Assembly (NCBI GenBank): GCA_004299485.1
Contig: SCQP01000007.1
Span: 62,001 to 126,000 of the forward strand
Direction: 5' to 3'
DNA: 64,000 nt
From: Acidobacteriota bacterium
GTDB taxonomy: Bacteria > Acidobacteriota > Terriglobia > Terriglobales > SCQP01
The position numbers were made by a program, and so were the translations under genes. The notes beneath the pieces are model-generated. The model ran no database searches and was not told the DNA's origin. It saw only the letters and a program-made list of their open reading frames with translations. Below, in pieces: positions 15,447 to 23,953 of this stretch. The number at the start of each line of letters is the position of its first letter. Position 1 is the stretch's first letter.

Positions 15447-16301
15447 ATGACGGAAATTGCGGAACTGGAGACGATTTTGCGGGCGTGCGCGCCGCTGCTG
15501 GTGGCCTACTCGGGCGGGGTGGATTCGGCTTATCTGGCCTATGCCGCGCAACAGGCCGCCCCAGGGCAAATGCTGGCGGTGATTGCGGATTCCCCGAGCC
15601 TGCCGCGCAACGCCTTGAAGGATGCGGTAGCGTTTGCCGAGGCGCACCATATCCCCTGCGAAGTCATTCATACCGGGGAGATGGACGACCCCAATTACCG
15701 GCGCAACGCCCCCGACCGCTGCTACTTCTGCAAGGATGAACTGTTCCGCCGGATGGAGGCGGAACTGGCGCGCCGGCCCGAGTTCCGCACGCTCGCCTAC
15801 GGCGTTAACGCCGACGACAAGCTGGAGTTCCGGCCGGGACACCGGGCGGCGCAAGAGCACGGCGTGCGCGCGCCGCTGCGCGAAGCGGGGCTGGACAAGG
15901 CGGAAATCCGGCGGCGGGCGCACGAGGCGGGCCTGGAGGTGTGGGACCGTCCGGCCGCGGCGTGCCTGGCGAGCCGCGTTGCCTATGGGATTGCCGTGAC
16001 GCCGGAGGTGCTGGCACGCATTGAGCAGGGCGAAGAGGCGCTGTACGCCCTGGGCTTCCAGCAGGTGCGGGTGCGGTTTCACCGCGAAATCGTTCGCATC
16101 GAGATTGCCCGCGAGGAGCTGCTGCGCGCACTCACGCTGGAAATGGCGGACGCACTGACGGCGATTTTCCGCAAGCTGGGGTTCCGCTACGTGACGCTCG
16201 ATTTGGAAGGCTACCGGACCGGGTCGCTGAATCAGGGGCCAGGGGCTAAGGGTCAGGGGCCAGAGGTCAGAGGTCAGGGGTCAGGGCTTGCGCCTCGTTG
16301 A
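15447..16301 (+). CDS. larE: ATP-dependent sacrificial sulfur transferase LarE
   Basis: In the nickel-pincer pathway LarE adenylates the nicotinic acid-derived cofactor precursor and donates sulfur to it. The 284-aa PP-loop protein has SGGVDS (22-27), RCYFC (C92, C95) and RPAAACLASRVAYG, with C173 at the position of the sacrificial cysteine known from lactobacilli. larB, larC and a lactate racemase are not in the window. The last 20 or so residues (GPGAKGQGPEVRGQGSG) are encoded by a G-rich intergenic-type repeat and are probably not functional. It overlaps the next gene by 14 bp. Confidence 0.9.
   Translation: MTEIAELETILRACAPLLVAYSGGVDSAYLAYAAQQAAPGQMLAVIADSPSLPRNALKDAVAFAEAHHIPCEVIHTGEMDDPNYRRNAPDRCYFCKDELFRRMEAELARRPEFRTLAYGVNADDKLEFRPGHRAAQEHGVRAPLREAGLDKAEIRRRAHEAGLEVWDRPAAACLASRVAYGIAVTPEVLARIEQGEEALYALGFQQVRVRFHREIVRIEIAREELLRALTLEMADALTAIFRKLGFRYVTLDLEGYRTGSLNQGPGAKGQGPEVRGQGSGLAPR
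16232..16286. repeat. GGGGYCAG repeat array at the larE/manA junction
   Basis: A degenerate tandem array of GGGGCCA, GGGTCAG and AGGTCAG units. It encodes the C-terminal tail of larE and ends 2 bp before the TTG start of manA, so its last AGGGGTCAGGG may also act as manA's ribosome site. Similar arrays lie at 7309-7334 and 27232-27259. Confidence 0.85.
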
Positions 16302-17061
16302 GCCGGTGCTCAAGCCGCGCGTTTGGGGCAGCCGCGACTTGCGCGCTTGGTACCCCGACGCCGCGGCGCGCACCGAACCGATCGGCGAAGCGTGGCTCTC
16401 GCCCGAGAATTGCCCGGTGCTGGTGAAGCTGCTGTTTCCGCGGGAACGGCTCTCGGTGCAGGTGCATCCGGACGATGCCTATGCGGCGGCGCATGGCCTG
16501 GGACGCGGCAAAAGCGAAGCCTGGTATGTGGTCAGCGCCGAGCCGGGAGCGCAAGTGGGCGTGGGGCTGCGCGCAGGCGTTAGCTTCACCGATCTGGAGG
16601 CCGCGTGCCGGGCAGGACGCGGCGCCGGGATGCTGCACTGGTTCGAGGTGCACGCCGGCGAGGTCATCACCGTACCCGCCGGAACGGTGCATGCCATCGG
16701 AGGAGGATCGGTGCTGCTGGAAGTGCAGCAGCCGTCGGATACGACCTTCCGGCTGGACGACTACGGACGCGGGCGGGAGCTGCATCTGGAGCCGGGAATG
16801 GAGGTTGCGCGCCAAACCGATGGCGGGCGGTGCGCGGCGGCGACGAGCGGGTTATTGCTGCACACACCGTTTTTTCAGTTGTGGCGATGGGAGGGGCCGG
16901 TCAGGATCGGCGCGGCGGACGAGGCCCGCTGGCTGGTAAATTTGACCAGTGGAGGAACCATCCCCAGAGGATGGTTGGCGGAGCTGGCGGCGGGTGAAAG
17001 CTTCGAACAGGCAGAGGCCGCTACGATCATGGAGGTTCGAGCGGGCCAAGAATGGGGTTGA
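16288..17061 (+). CDS. manA: Mannose-6-phosphate isomerase, class I
   Basis: Interconverts fructose-6-phosphate and mannose-6-phosphate. The 257-aa cupin-type enzyme is the short bacterial form. It has the metal site QVHPDD and WFEVHAGEVITVPAGTVHAIGGGSVLLEVQQPSDTTFRLDDYGR, with an early WGSRDL and GEAWLSPE. The start is TTG at 16288, read as MRLVEPVLKPRVWG, which is the family N-terminus. It overlaps larE by 14 bp. With manC at 19.3 kb it supplies GDP-mannose. Confidence 0.92.
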   Translation: MRLVEPVLKPRVWGSRDLRAWYPDAAARTEPIGEAWLSPENCPVLVKLLFPRERLSVQVHPDDAYAAAHGLGRGKSEAWYVVSAEPGAQVGVGLRAGVSFTDLEAACRAGRGAGMLHWFEVHAGEVITVPAGTVHAIGGGSVLLEVQQPSDTTFRLDDYGRGRELHLEPGMEVARQTDGGRCAAATSGLLLHTPFFQLWRWEGPVRIGAADEARWLVNLTSGGTIPRGWLAELAAGESFEQAEAATIMEVRAGQEWG

Positions 17062-17136
17062 CCGTTCGGTTGGGAACCGCGAAAATATTAAGGACACCCA
17101 ATTTCTGAGATTTCCGTAGACGACTGCGTATATTTT

Positions 17137-18195
17137 ATGAGTTCGCGCCCTCAACCCCAACTATCGGTACCGGATCGCAAGCCGGCCGCCCCCTCAAACT
17201 CGACCAAAGTCCTCAGCCCGGCACGGCGCTTCCCGCTGGAGGCAGAAACCCTGCGCAACTTCTTGCGCAAAATGGTCACGCTGCGGGAGTTCGAGCACTT
17301 GGGCTACCGGGAGTTCAAGAATGGCCTGATCCGCGGCTACTACCATTCCTATGCCGGCCAGGAAGCGGTGGGGGTGGGCTTCTTCCACGCTATTGACCTG
17401 AGCCGCGACTACATTGTCGACAACTACCGGGACCACGGCCATATGCTGCTGTCCGGCATGGACCCGATGCGGATCTACGCCGAGCTGTTCGGGCGGCGAA
17501 CGGGCGTGGCCAAAGGCAAGGGCGGTAGCATGCATATGTACAGCCCGGAAGAGCATTTTCTGGGCGGCGACGGCATCGTGGGCGGACCACTTTCGATCGC
17601 CACTGGCGTAGGACTGGCGCTGAAGCAACAGAAAAAGGACGGCGTCGCCGTTTGCTTTTTCGGCGATGGCGCGCTCGATACCGGAACCTTCCACGAATCG
17701 CTGAATATGGCGTCGCTGTTCAAGGTGCCGACCGCTTACGTCTGCATCAACAACCAGTACAGTATGGGCACCAGCCTGGAACGGCATTCGGCGGTGACGA
17801 AGCTGGTGGACCGCGCCCGCGGCTACGGCATGCCCACCGAGCAGGTGGATGGACAGGACGTGTGGGCAACCACCGAAGCGGCGGCGCGGATTTTAAATAC
17901 GGTGCGGGACAAGCAGCGGCCCTATTTCGTGGAAGTGTTGACCTATCGTTATGACGGCCACGGGATTCATGACAAGACGCTGAACTACCGCAGCATTGAG
18001 GAAGAGACGTCGTGGCATGAGCGCGACCCGCTGAAGCTGCTGAGCGATTACATGATGGAAGAAAAGATTGTGAGCCACGGCGACATCGAGAAGCTGCGCA
18101 AGGACGTCATCGCCGAGCTGGAAGCGAAGGTGGCCGAAGCCAAGAAGGGTGAAGAACCGGCGCCGGAAGAGCTGCTCCACGACGTGCTGCAATAG
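17137..18195 (+). CDS. pdhA: Pyruvate dehydrogenase E1 component, alpha subunit
   Basis: Thiamine pyrophosphate-dependent decarboxylase half of E1, which feeds acetyl groups to E2. The 352-aa protein has an unconserved polar N-terminal stretch of about 35 residues. It then has GYYHSYAGQEAVGVG, GKGGSMHMY, GDGIVGG, the TPP motif GDGALDTG through CINNQ (GDG 176-178, NN 205-206), and YRYDGHGIHD. pdhB follows after 24 bp. No E2 or E3 gene lies in the window. A branched-chain or acetoin dehydrogenase E1 is possible but less likely. Confidence 0.9.
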   Translation: MSSRPQPQLSVPDRKPAAPSNSTKVLSPARRFPLEAETLRNFLRKMVTLREFEHLGYREFKNGLIRGYYHSYAGQEAVGVGFFHAIDLSRDYIVDNYRDHGHMLLSGMDPMRIYAELFGRRTGVAKGKGGSMHMYSPEEHFLGGDGIVGGPLSIATGVGLALKQQKKDGVAVCFFGDGALDTGTFHESLNMASLFKVPTAYVCINNQYSMGTSLERHSAVTKLVDRARGYGMPTEQVDGQDVWATTEAAARILNTVRDKQRPYFVEVLTYRYDGHGIHDKTLNYRSIEEETSWHERDPLKLLSDYMMEEKIVSHGDIEKLRKDVIAELEAKVAEAKKGEEPAPEELLHDVLQ

Positions 18196-18219
18196 GCGCA
18201 GGCAGACGAGGAAACTTTT

Positions 18220-19203
18220 GTGATTGTGAAAAAATCCATGCACGAAGCGCTGAACATGGCGCTGCGCGAGGAGATGGCCCGTGACGAGCGGGTGGTGGTT
18301 CTGGGCGAAGAAGTGGCCCAGTACAACGGCGTGCACTACGTCACCCGGGGTCTGTTCGACGAGTTCGGCGGCGACCGCGTGATCGATACGCCGATTTCGG
18401 AAGAGAGCTTCGTCGGCATGGGCGTGGGCATGGCGACCATGGGCCAGCGGCCGGTGGTCGAGCTGATGCGCATTGACTTCGGGCTGCGCGCCATGGACCA
18501 GATTTACAACCACATGGCCAAAATCCGGTACATGTCGGGCGGCCGGCTTTCGGTGCCGATGGTCCTGCGAGGACCCGAAGGACCGGGGCCAAACTCCGGC
18601 CTGACGGCGCAGCACGGGCAGCAGTTGACGGTGCTGTTTGCGCACTGCCCCGGGCTGCGGGTTGTGAGCCCGTCGAATCAGTACGACGCCAAAGGCATGC
18701 TGAAGTCTGCCATCCGGAGTGATGATCCGGTGGTGTTTTTGGAACCAGGTCCCCTGAACAACAAGCAGGGCGACGTGGACGACAGCGAGTATCTGGTGCC
18801 GATCGACAAGGCGGACATTAAGCGCCCCGGCGACGACGTAACCCTCGTCGGTTACGGCGCCAGCACGGCGCTCTGTCTGGAAGCGGCACGCGAGCTGGAG
18901 CGCGACGGCATTTCAGCCGAAGTGGTCGACATGCGCTGCCTGCGGCCCATCGACATGGGCCCGGCGCTGGCATCGCTGAAGAAGACGAATCGCGCCGTGG
19001 TCGCCGACTACGCCTGGCAGAGTTATGGCCCCTCGGCCGAGATCGTGACCCGGCTGAGTACCGACGGCTTCTGGGATCTGGAAACGCCCGTGCGGCGCGT
19101 CTGCGGCAAGGAAACCCCACTGCCCTACGCGGCAAATCTCGAAGAGCTGAGCAAGCCCAACGTGGACGAGATCATCGCCGCCGCAAAAGCGACGCTGAGC
19201 TGA
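18220..19203 (+). CDS. pdhB: Pyruvate dehydrogenase E1 component, beta subunit
   Basis: Pairs with PdhA to form the E1 heterotetramer. The 327-aa protein begins at GTG (read MIVKKSMHEALNMALREEMARD) with GAGGAAAC 4 nt upstream. It has VVVLGEEVAQYNG, the conserved DTPISEESFVGMGVGMA, VVELMRIDFGLRAMDQIYNHMAK, and the C-terminal VVDMRCLRPIDMGPALASLKKTNRAVV. The stop codon runs directly into an octamer repeat array. Confidence 0.93.
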   Translation: MIVKKSMHEALNMALREEMARDERVVVLGEEVAQYNGVHYVTRGLFDEFGGDRVIDTPISEESFVGMGVGMATMGQRPVVELMRIDFGLRAMDQIYNHMAKIRYMSGGRLSVPMVLRGPEGPGPNSGLTAQHGQQLTVLFAHCPGLRVVSPSNQYDAKGMLKSAIRSDDPVVFLEPGPLNNKQGDVDDSEYLVPIDKADIKRPGDDVTLVGYGASTALCLEAARELERDGISAEVVDMRCLRPIDMGPALASLKKTNRAVVADYAWQSYGPSAEIVTRLSTDGFWDLETPVRRVCGKETPLPYAANLEELSKPNVDEIIAAAKATLS

Positions 19204-19315
19204 TCAGCGGGTCAGCTTGTCAGCGGATCAGCACGGCAGACCTGGCGATTCACGGTAAACTTTGAGAGCAGTGCGGTGCGGCTGAATCGCTGATTCGCTG
19301 ATTCGCTGAGCCGCT
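19203..19315. repeat. Opposed octamer arrays between pdhB and manC
   Basis: Four 8-bp units of (A/G)TCAGCNN at 19203-19232 start on the last base of the pdhB stop. Four units of the same octamer in opposite orientation (GAATCGCT, GATTCGCT twice, GAGCCGCT) at 19284-19315 run into the manC stop. TCAGCGGATCAGC (19220-19232) can pair with GCTGATTCGCTGA at 19289-19301 or 19297-19309 with one G-U pair. The array pair may serve as a bidirectional terminator or RNA-stabilising hairpin for the two convergent genes. Confidence 0.8.
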
Positions 19316-20411
19316 ACAGCAGTTTGGTTTTCCCTTCGGCTTCGAGCTGCTGGACGAGCTTGCCGACTTTTTGAGATTGGGAGCGGGGGACGATCAGCAG
19401 GGCGTCAGGGGTCTCGACCACGACCAGATCGCTGAGGCCGACGATGGCAACGGTTTTGCCGTCCACGTTAATAAAATTGTTGGCGGCGTCCAGTTCGACC
19501 ACATCGCCGGCCTGAGCCACCGTACCGCCGTGGGGCGCGAGCTGTTCATAGAGCGACTGCCAGCTCCCCAGGTCCGTCCAGCCCAGATTGGCCGAGGGGA
19601 CGCAGACGATATTGCGGCTGCGCTCCATGACGGCGTAGTCGATGGAGATGTTTTCACACTCCGGATACCAGCGTTCGAGCACCGCTCCCAGCTTCGAGCG
19701 GGGCGCTTCGGCGATACGGCGGAGGATTTCGGCGGTTGCGGGGAGAAATTCGGCCAAGGCCTCCAGAATACTGGAGGTGCGCCAGAGGAACAGACCGGCA
19801 TTCCAGAAGTAATGGCCGGCTTCGACGAACTCACGCGCCTGCGCGAGGCTGGGTTTTTCGGTGAAGCGCTGCACGCGCAGCGCGTGCGCTTTGGAACGCG
19901 GGTCGTGAACGGCCTCGATATAGCCGTAGCCGGTTTCGGGGCGCGTGGGCTCAATGCCCAGCACCACGAGCTTGCCGGGGCGCTGCGCTTCTTTGATCGC
20001 CACGCGGGCGAGAGCAACGAATTTCTCCTCGTTGGCAATAAAGGCGTCAGAGGGAAACACCCCCATATTGACGTCGCCGCGGGCGCGCAGAATCAGCTCG
20101 GCGCCAAGGCCGATGGCCGGGGCCGTGTTGCGGCCGACCGGCTCGGCAATCACCTGCGCAGCCGGCACTTGCGGGACTTGCCGCAGCACCGCCGGACGGA
20201 GCTCGCGGTTGGTCATGATCCAGATGTCTTCGGGCGAGGCCAGCAGCGGCTGGAGGCGGTCAATGGTGCGCTCCAGCATGGTCCGGCCGCCCAGGATTGG
20301 AAGGATTTGCTTGGCGGCGGCACGGCGGCTTTTCGGCCAGAAGCGGGTTCCCCGGCCTCCGGCCAGAATCAGGGCACAAAAGCCGGTTGGTTTAGTGGCC
20401 GGTGTGGGCAC
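19314..20411 (-). CDS. manC: Mannose-1-phosphate guanylyltransferase
   Basis: Makes GDP-mannose from mannose-1-phosphate and GTP for polysaccharide or glycan synthesis. The 365-aa protein has the nucleotidyltransferase signature LILAGGRGTRFWPKSR, VIAEPVGRNTAPAIGLGA, GVFPSDAFI, ETGYGYIEA, FTEKPSLAQA and the FWNAGLFLW motif, and LGWTDLGSWQSLYE near the end. It lacks the fused isomerase domain, in keeping with the separate manA. Confidence 0.94.
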   Translation of the reverse strand: MPTPATKPTGFCALILAGGRGTRFWPKSRRAAAKQILPILGGRTMLERTIDRLQPLLASPEDIWIMTNRELRPAVLRQVPQVPAAQVIAEPVGRNTAPAIGLGAELILRARGDVNMGVFPSDAFIANEEKFVALARVAIKEAQRPGKLVVLGIEPTRPETGYGYIEAVHDPRSKAHALRVQRFTEKPSLAQAREFVEAGHYFWNAGLFLWRTSSILEALAEFLPATAEILRRIAEAPRSKLGAVLERWYPECENISIDYAVMERSRNIVCVPSANLGWTDLGSWQSLYEQLAPHGGTVAQAGDVVELDAANNFINVDGKTVAIVGLSDLVVVETPDALLIVPRSQSQKVGKLVQQLEAEGKTKLL

Positions 20412-20461
20412 GATGGCAGAATAGCAGGATTTAGCGGCGTTTCCCCTTAAAATTCAGAAAG

Positions 20462-21616
20462 ATGGATCTCATGAACGACCCCAAACGCTATGCCCGCGAG
20501 CGCTTCTGGCTGGGCCTTTTTTCCGGCGGCTTCAATCTGCTGCTGCTGGTGCTGTTGCTGGTGACGGGCTTCAGCATTGCAATTGCGCGCTGGTGCTCGG
20601 GTGCGCCCGCGCTCGTCGTGCTCGAGTACGTGCTGCTGGTCGGCGCCGGCTTTCAGGTGCTGGACCTGCCCAGCGCCTGGCTGGGGCGGCGCATTGAGAT
20701 CCGCTACGGCATGAACCGCCAGAGCGTGGGTTCATGGCTGTGGGACGAAACCAAAAGCGCGTTGCTGGCGGCGGTGCTGGGCGTGGGTGCGACCGAGCTG
20801 GTCTACTGGCTGCTGCGGGCTTCGCCTGAGCATTGGTGGCTGTGGGCGTGGGCGGCGTTCGCAGTAGTCATGGTAGGGCTGGCACAGTTGGGGCCGGTGC
20901 TGCTGTTGCCGCTGTTTTTCAAGTTGCGGCCAATGACGGAAGAGAATGAAAACGATGCACCCCTGGTACGGCGCCTGGAAGGCACCTACGCCGGCCTGCG
21001 GGCAAAGAACCCGAAGCTGCCGAAGCTGCATGGCATATTCGAGTGGAAGCTGGGCGAGAAAAGCGCCAAGGCCAATGCCGCCTTGACCGGCTTGGGGCGA
21101 ACCCGCCGGGTCATCATCAGCGACACGCTGCTGGAAGGCTCGCCGGTGGAAGAGATTGAAGCCGTGTTCGTGCATGAGCTGGGCCATCACGTCCATCACG
21201 ACATCTGGCGCGGGCTGGGCTTTCAGACGGCGCTCAGCTTGCTGGGCTTTTGGCTGGCGCACGTCGTGCTGGCGGCGCTGGTGGGGCCGCTGCGGCTGCA
21301 GGGCATTGCCGACGTGGCGGGCGGGCCGCTGCTGGTGCTGGTGTTCAGCGTATTGGGATTGCTGCTGCTACCGGTGAGCAATGCCTTTGTGCGGGCGATG
21401 GAACGCAACGCGGATGACTACTCGTTCGCCACGCTGGGCACGGCCGCGCCGCTGCTGGCAGGTCTGCGGCGGCTGGCGGAAAAGAATCTGGCGGAAGTCG
21501 AGCCGCCGCGCTGGAAGGAATGGCTGCTGTACTCGCACCCGTCGATTGCCACGCGCATCCGCCGGGGCGAAGCCTGGCAGTCAGCGCGGCAGGCTGCCGG
21601 CAGCGAGCTCGCCTAG
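20462..21616 (+). CDS. Membrane M48 family zinc protease (Ste24/CAAX protease-like)
   Basis: A 384-aa integral membrane protease. Hydrophobic segments lie near residues 20-45, 55-75, 100-120, 130-150 and 260-310. The zinc site is HELGHHVHHD, with the third ligand in MERNADDYS. The region SAKANAALTGLGRTRRVIISDTLL just before the HExxH site is typical of Ste24-type enzymes. Bacterial relatives act in membrane protein quality control; the substrate is unknown. It overlaps the deaminase gene tail-to-tail by 36 bp, encoding both C-termini. Confidence 0.9.
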   Translation: MDLMNDPKRYARERFWLGLFSGGFNLLLLVLLLVTGFSIAIARWCSGAPALVVLEYVLLVGAGFQVLDLPSAWLGRRIEIRYGMNRQSVGSWLWDETKSALLAAVLGVGATELVYWLLRASPEHWWLWAWAAFAVVMVGLAQLGPVLLLPLFFKLRPMTEENENDAPLVRRLEGTYAGLRAKNPKLPKLHGIFEWKLGEKSAKANAALTGLGRTRRVIISDTLLEGSPVEEIEAVFVHELGHHVHHDIWRGLGFQTALSLLGFWLAHVVLAALVGPLRLQGIADVAGGPLLVLVFSVLGLLLLPVSNAFVRAMERNADDYSFATLGTAAPLLAGLRRLAEKNLAEVEPPRWKEWLLYSHPSIATRIRRGEAWQSARQAAGSELA

Positions 21617-22537
21617 TTCGGAGAACGTAAAGCCGCCGTGTCCGGCGAGGAAGGCATATTCGTCGAGCAAGGTGCAACCGAAGATGCCCGGGTCGTCGGA
21701 GCTGATAGCCACGCGGATACCGCGGCGGTAATAGAGATGCGCCGGGTGAAGCGTGCCTTCCGGCCAGGCGCCGGTCTTGAAGTTCGAGGTCGGGCAGATG
21801 TCGAGCACGACCTGGCGCTGCGCCAGCTCGTCGAGAAGCCGTTCGTCCTCGAAGGCATGTAGTCCATGGCCAATGCGATCCGGGTGCAGATGGCGGAGCG
21901 CATCCCAGATGGAAGCCGCGCCGCAGGTTTCCCCGGCATGAATAGTGGTGCGCAGGCCGTGAGCCCGGGCGCGGCCGTAGCCGGCTGCAAACTCGGCTGC
22001 GGAGCGCTGCGTCTCGTCGCCGCCAATGCCGATGCCGGCGACCGCACCTGACGGTTGCAGCCGGATCGCCCAATTGACAACCTGCTCAAACGGCTCAGCA
22101 CCGAACTGACGCACGGCATCCAACACCCAACGGATGCGCACGCTGCTCGCGGCTTCGGCTTCCACGCGGGCCTGCTCGATCGCTTCCCAGTAGGGCTCGA
22201 CAGGAACGCCGCGCCAGAGCAGTATGCCCACCGAGAAGAAGACTTCGGCGTAGACGGCGCCCTGCGCATGCAAGTAGTCCGCGAGGGCAAGCACCGCGGT
22301 GGCGTAGTCGGCCGGCGAGTCGAGCAGCAGGCTGGCGGTCTTAATCGCCGTGATGAAGCCGCTGAAGTCGTGGAACTGATACAGGCGCTGACACGCCGCC
22401 AGATCGCACAGACCGTGGGGCCGGCCCTGTCGCTGCGCCAACGCCCACAAGGTTTGCGGCGAAAGGCTGCCTTCCAGGTGCAGGTGCAGTTCGGCTTTGG
22501 GGATGCGACGAAGCTGCTCGCGTTCGGCGGGCGTCAT
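21581..22537 (-). CDS. add: Adenosine deaminase family protein
   Basis: A 318-aa metal-dependent amidohydrolase. It has the metal site HLHLEGS (H18, H20), the HAGE motif with a catalytic Glu, the RIGHGLHAFED block, and ISSDDPGIFG. Most true adenosine deaminases have NTDDP here, while SSDDP occurs in adenine or aminofutalosine deaminase relatives, so the substrate is not certain. It is coupled to the upstream aminotransferase gene by ATGA overlap. Confidence 0.85.
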   Translation of the reverse strand: MTPAEREQLRRIPKAELHLHLEGSLSPQTLWALAQRQGRPHGLCDLAACQRLYQFHDFSGFITAIKTASLLLDSPADYATAVLALADYLHAQGAVYAEVFFSVGILLWRGVPVEPYWEAIEQARVEAEAASSVRIRWVLDAVRQFGAEPFEQVVNWAIRLQPSGAVAGIGIGGDETQRSAAEFAAGYGRARAHGLRTTIHAGETCGAASIWDALRHLHPDRIGHGLHAFEDERLLDELAQRQVVLDICPTSNFKTGAWPEGTLHPAHLYYRRGIRVAISSDDPGIFGCTLLDEYAFLAGHGGFTFSELGELAAGSLPR

Positions 22538-23676
22538 GCAGGCAGCTCGGCGAGCAGGCGGTCGATTTCGTCCGGGGTGTTATAGAGGTGCGGGGCAACC
22601 CGCACCCAGGGGCCGCGCTGGGAACAGAGAATCCCGGCGGCTTCGAGCCGCGGGACCAGGCTGGCGGCCTCTTCGCGCGGGTGCTGAAAGCTGGTGATGC
22701 CGCTGCGCACGCTGCGGTCGTCGGACAATAAAGCGAGAGTGCAGCCGCGCTGGTCCAGACCGTCGGCAAGGCGCTGGCCCAGGTCGAGGATATGGTTTGC
22801 AGCGGTATCCGCGCCCGCTGACAGCAACAGCTTGATGGCCGCACCCATGCCGAGCAGCACGGTTCTGTTTACGGCGCCGCATTCGAAGCGCGCCGCGCCG
22901 GCGCGCCAGTGCATAATCCCCGTTTGTGCCGCGCGCTGGGCGGCATCGAAGTCGAGATAGTTGTCGACCGAAAGCCAGCCGGGCTCGGGCGGCGTGAGTT
23001 GCTCGAGCAGAGCGGGATGGACGTACAGAAATCCCGCGCCCTCGGGACAAGTCAGCCACTTGTGGCTGCCGCAAGCGAGCGCGTGGATGCCGCAGCGGGT
23101 CACGTCGAGCGGAAACGCTCCCAAACCTTGAATGCCATCCACCACGAGCCATGTTCCGGTTTCGCGGCAAATGGCGCCGATAGCTTCGAGCGGAGCGCGA
23201 AAGCCGCTCAAATACTGCACGAAGCTGATGGCCAGCACTTTCGCGCCGCGGCAGGCGGCGCGCACTTGATTGAGATCGGTTAGCGCGGCCGTGGGCAGCA
23301 GCTCGACGTTTACGCCCCGGCCCCGCAGTGCGAGCCAAGGATAGAGGTTGGCTGGAAATTCACACTCGAACGTCACCACCCGCTCACCCGGGCGCCAGGC
23401 AAGACCATTGGCAATAGTCAACAGGCCTTCGGTGGTGTTTTTAGTCAGGGCAATATCGGCGGCAGTAGCGCCAATAAGGCCGCCAAGGGTGGCGCGCACG
23501 CCCTCCTGCGTCTCCAGCCACTGCATGAAGTGCAGGGCGCCAAACTCGGCTTGATCGGCCAAATGGGCCTCCATCGCCTGGCGGGTACTCGTAGCTACCG
23601 GCGCAATAGCGGCGTGGTTGAAGTAGGCATAATGCCGGGAGACGGGAAACTGGTCGCGGATTTCGGAAAGCAGCAT
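22534..23676 (-). CDS. Class V aminotransferase (cysteine desulfurase-like fold)
   Basis: A 380-aa PLP enzyme. The probable PLP lysine is K206 in ACGSHKWLTCPEGAGFLYV, with D180 of LVVDGIQGLGAFPLDV contacting the pyridine nitrogen. The start YAYFNHAAIAPV and the TKNTTEGLLTIANGL phosphate-binding loop fit the class V family. Relatives include cysteine desulfurases, isopenicillin N epimerases and kynureninase-like enzymes; the reaction cannot be assigned from sequence. The four-base overlap with the deaminase gene suggests a shared transcript. Confidence 0.85.
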   Translation of the reverse strand: MLLSEIRDQFPVSRHYAYFNHAAIAPVATSTRQAMEAHLADQAEFGALHFMQWLETQEGVRATLGGLIGATAADIALTKNTTEGLLTIANGLAWRPGERVVTFECEFPANLYPWLALRGRGVNVELLPTAALTDLNQVRAACRGAKVLAISFVQYLSGFRAPLEAIGAICRETGTWLVVDGIQGLGAFPLDVTRCGIHALACGSHKWLTCPEGAGFLYVHPALLEQLTPPEPGWLSVDNYLDFDAAQRAAQTGIMHWRAGAARFECGAVNRTVLLGMGAAIKLLLSAGADTAANHILDLGQRLADGLDQRGCTLALLSDDRSVRSGITSFQHPREEAASLVPRLEAAGILCSQRGPWVRVAPHLYNTPDEIDRLLAELPA

Positions 23677-23689
23677 GTCTCATTATGAG

Positions 23690-23802
23690 TGGCACGGCCA
23701 CCTCTTTTTGGAGCCGCCCTCCCGGTGGTCGGGCTGTGGCCGAGCGTCGCTCCCCTGCAACGGACGCCCACTGGCGCTCAGGGCGTCTCCAAGTTGCCGC
23801 GT
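23690..23802. repeat. Diverged copy of the 110-bp ADOP-flanking repeat
   Basis: The segment around 23773-23800 reads CGCCCACTGGCGCTCAGGGC followed by GTCTCCAAGTTGCCGC. It matches the 3' half of the repeat at 29905-30014 (CGCCCGCTGGCGCTCAGGGA then TCCTCCGAGCTGCCGC). The 5' half (CTCCCGGTGGTCGGGCTGTG) is only loosely similar. It lies in the divergent gap before the secreted M48 protease gene. Confidence 0.5.
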
Positions 23803-23804
23803 TT

Positions 23805-23874
23805 GGCGCGGGGCTCGGCAGGGCCGAGTGACCCGCTTGCGCTTGGCAGGGCTGGGGGCTCGCCCCTGCCAAGC
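23805..23874. repeat. Hairpin-rich dispersed repeat, copy 1
   Basis: Contains CTCGGC...GCCGAG followed by GACCCGCTTGCGC and then a second strong hairpin (TTGGCAGGG...CCCTGCCAA). The same order occurs at 54703-54788. Both copies lie just upstream of a plus-strand gene, here the M48 protease. Confidence 0.6.
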
Positions 23875-23953
23875 ATTAAGGGTAACGCCGGAGCGGGAAC
23901 TCAACGTCCTACCTTGGTAGACGTATACTTGGAGCAAGGAAGTCTGATCCCCC

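Noticed and set aside
17058-17091. Sigma-70 promoter upstream of pdhA (TTGACC with TATTAA)
   Set aside because: Spacer is 22 nt and no better pairing of boxes was found, so it is not reported as a feature.
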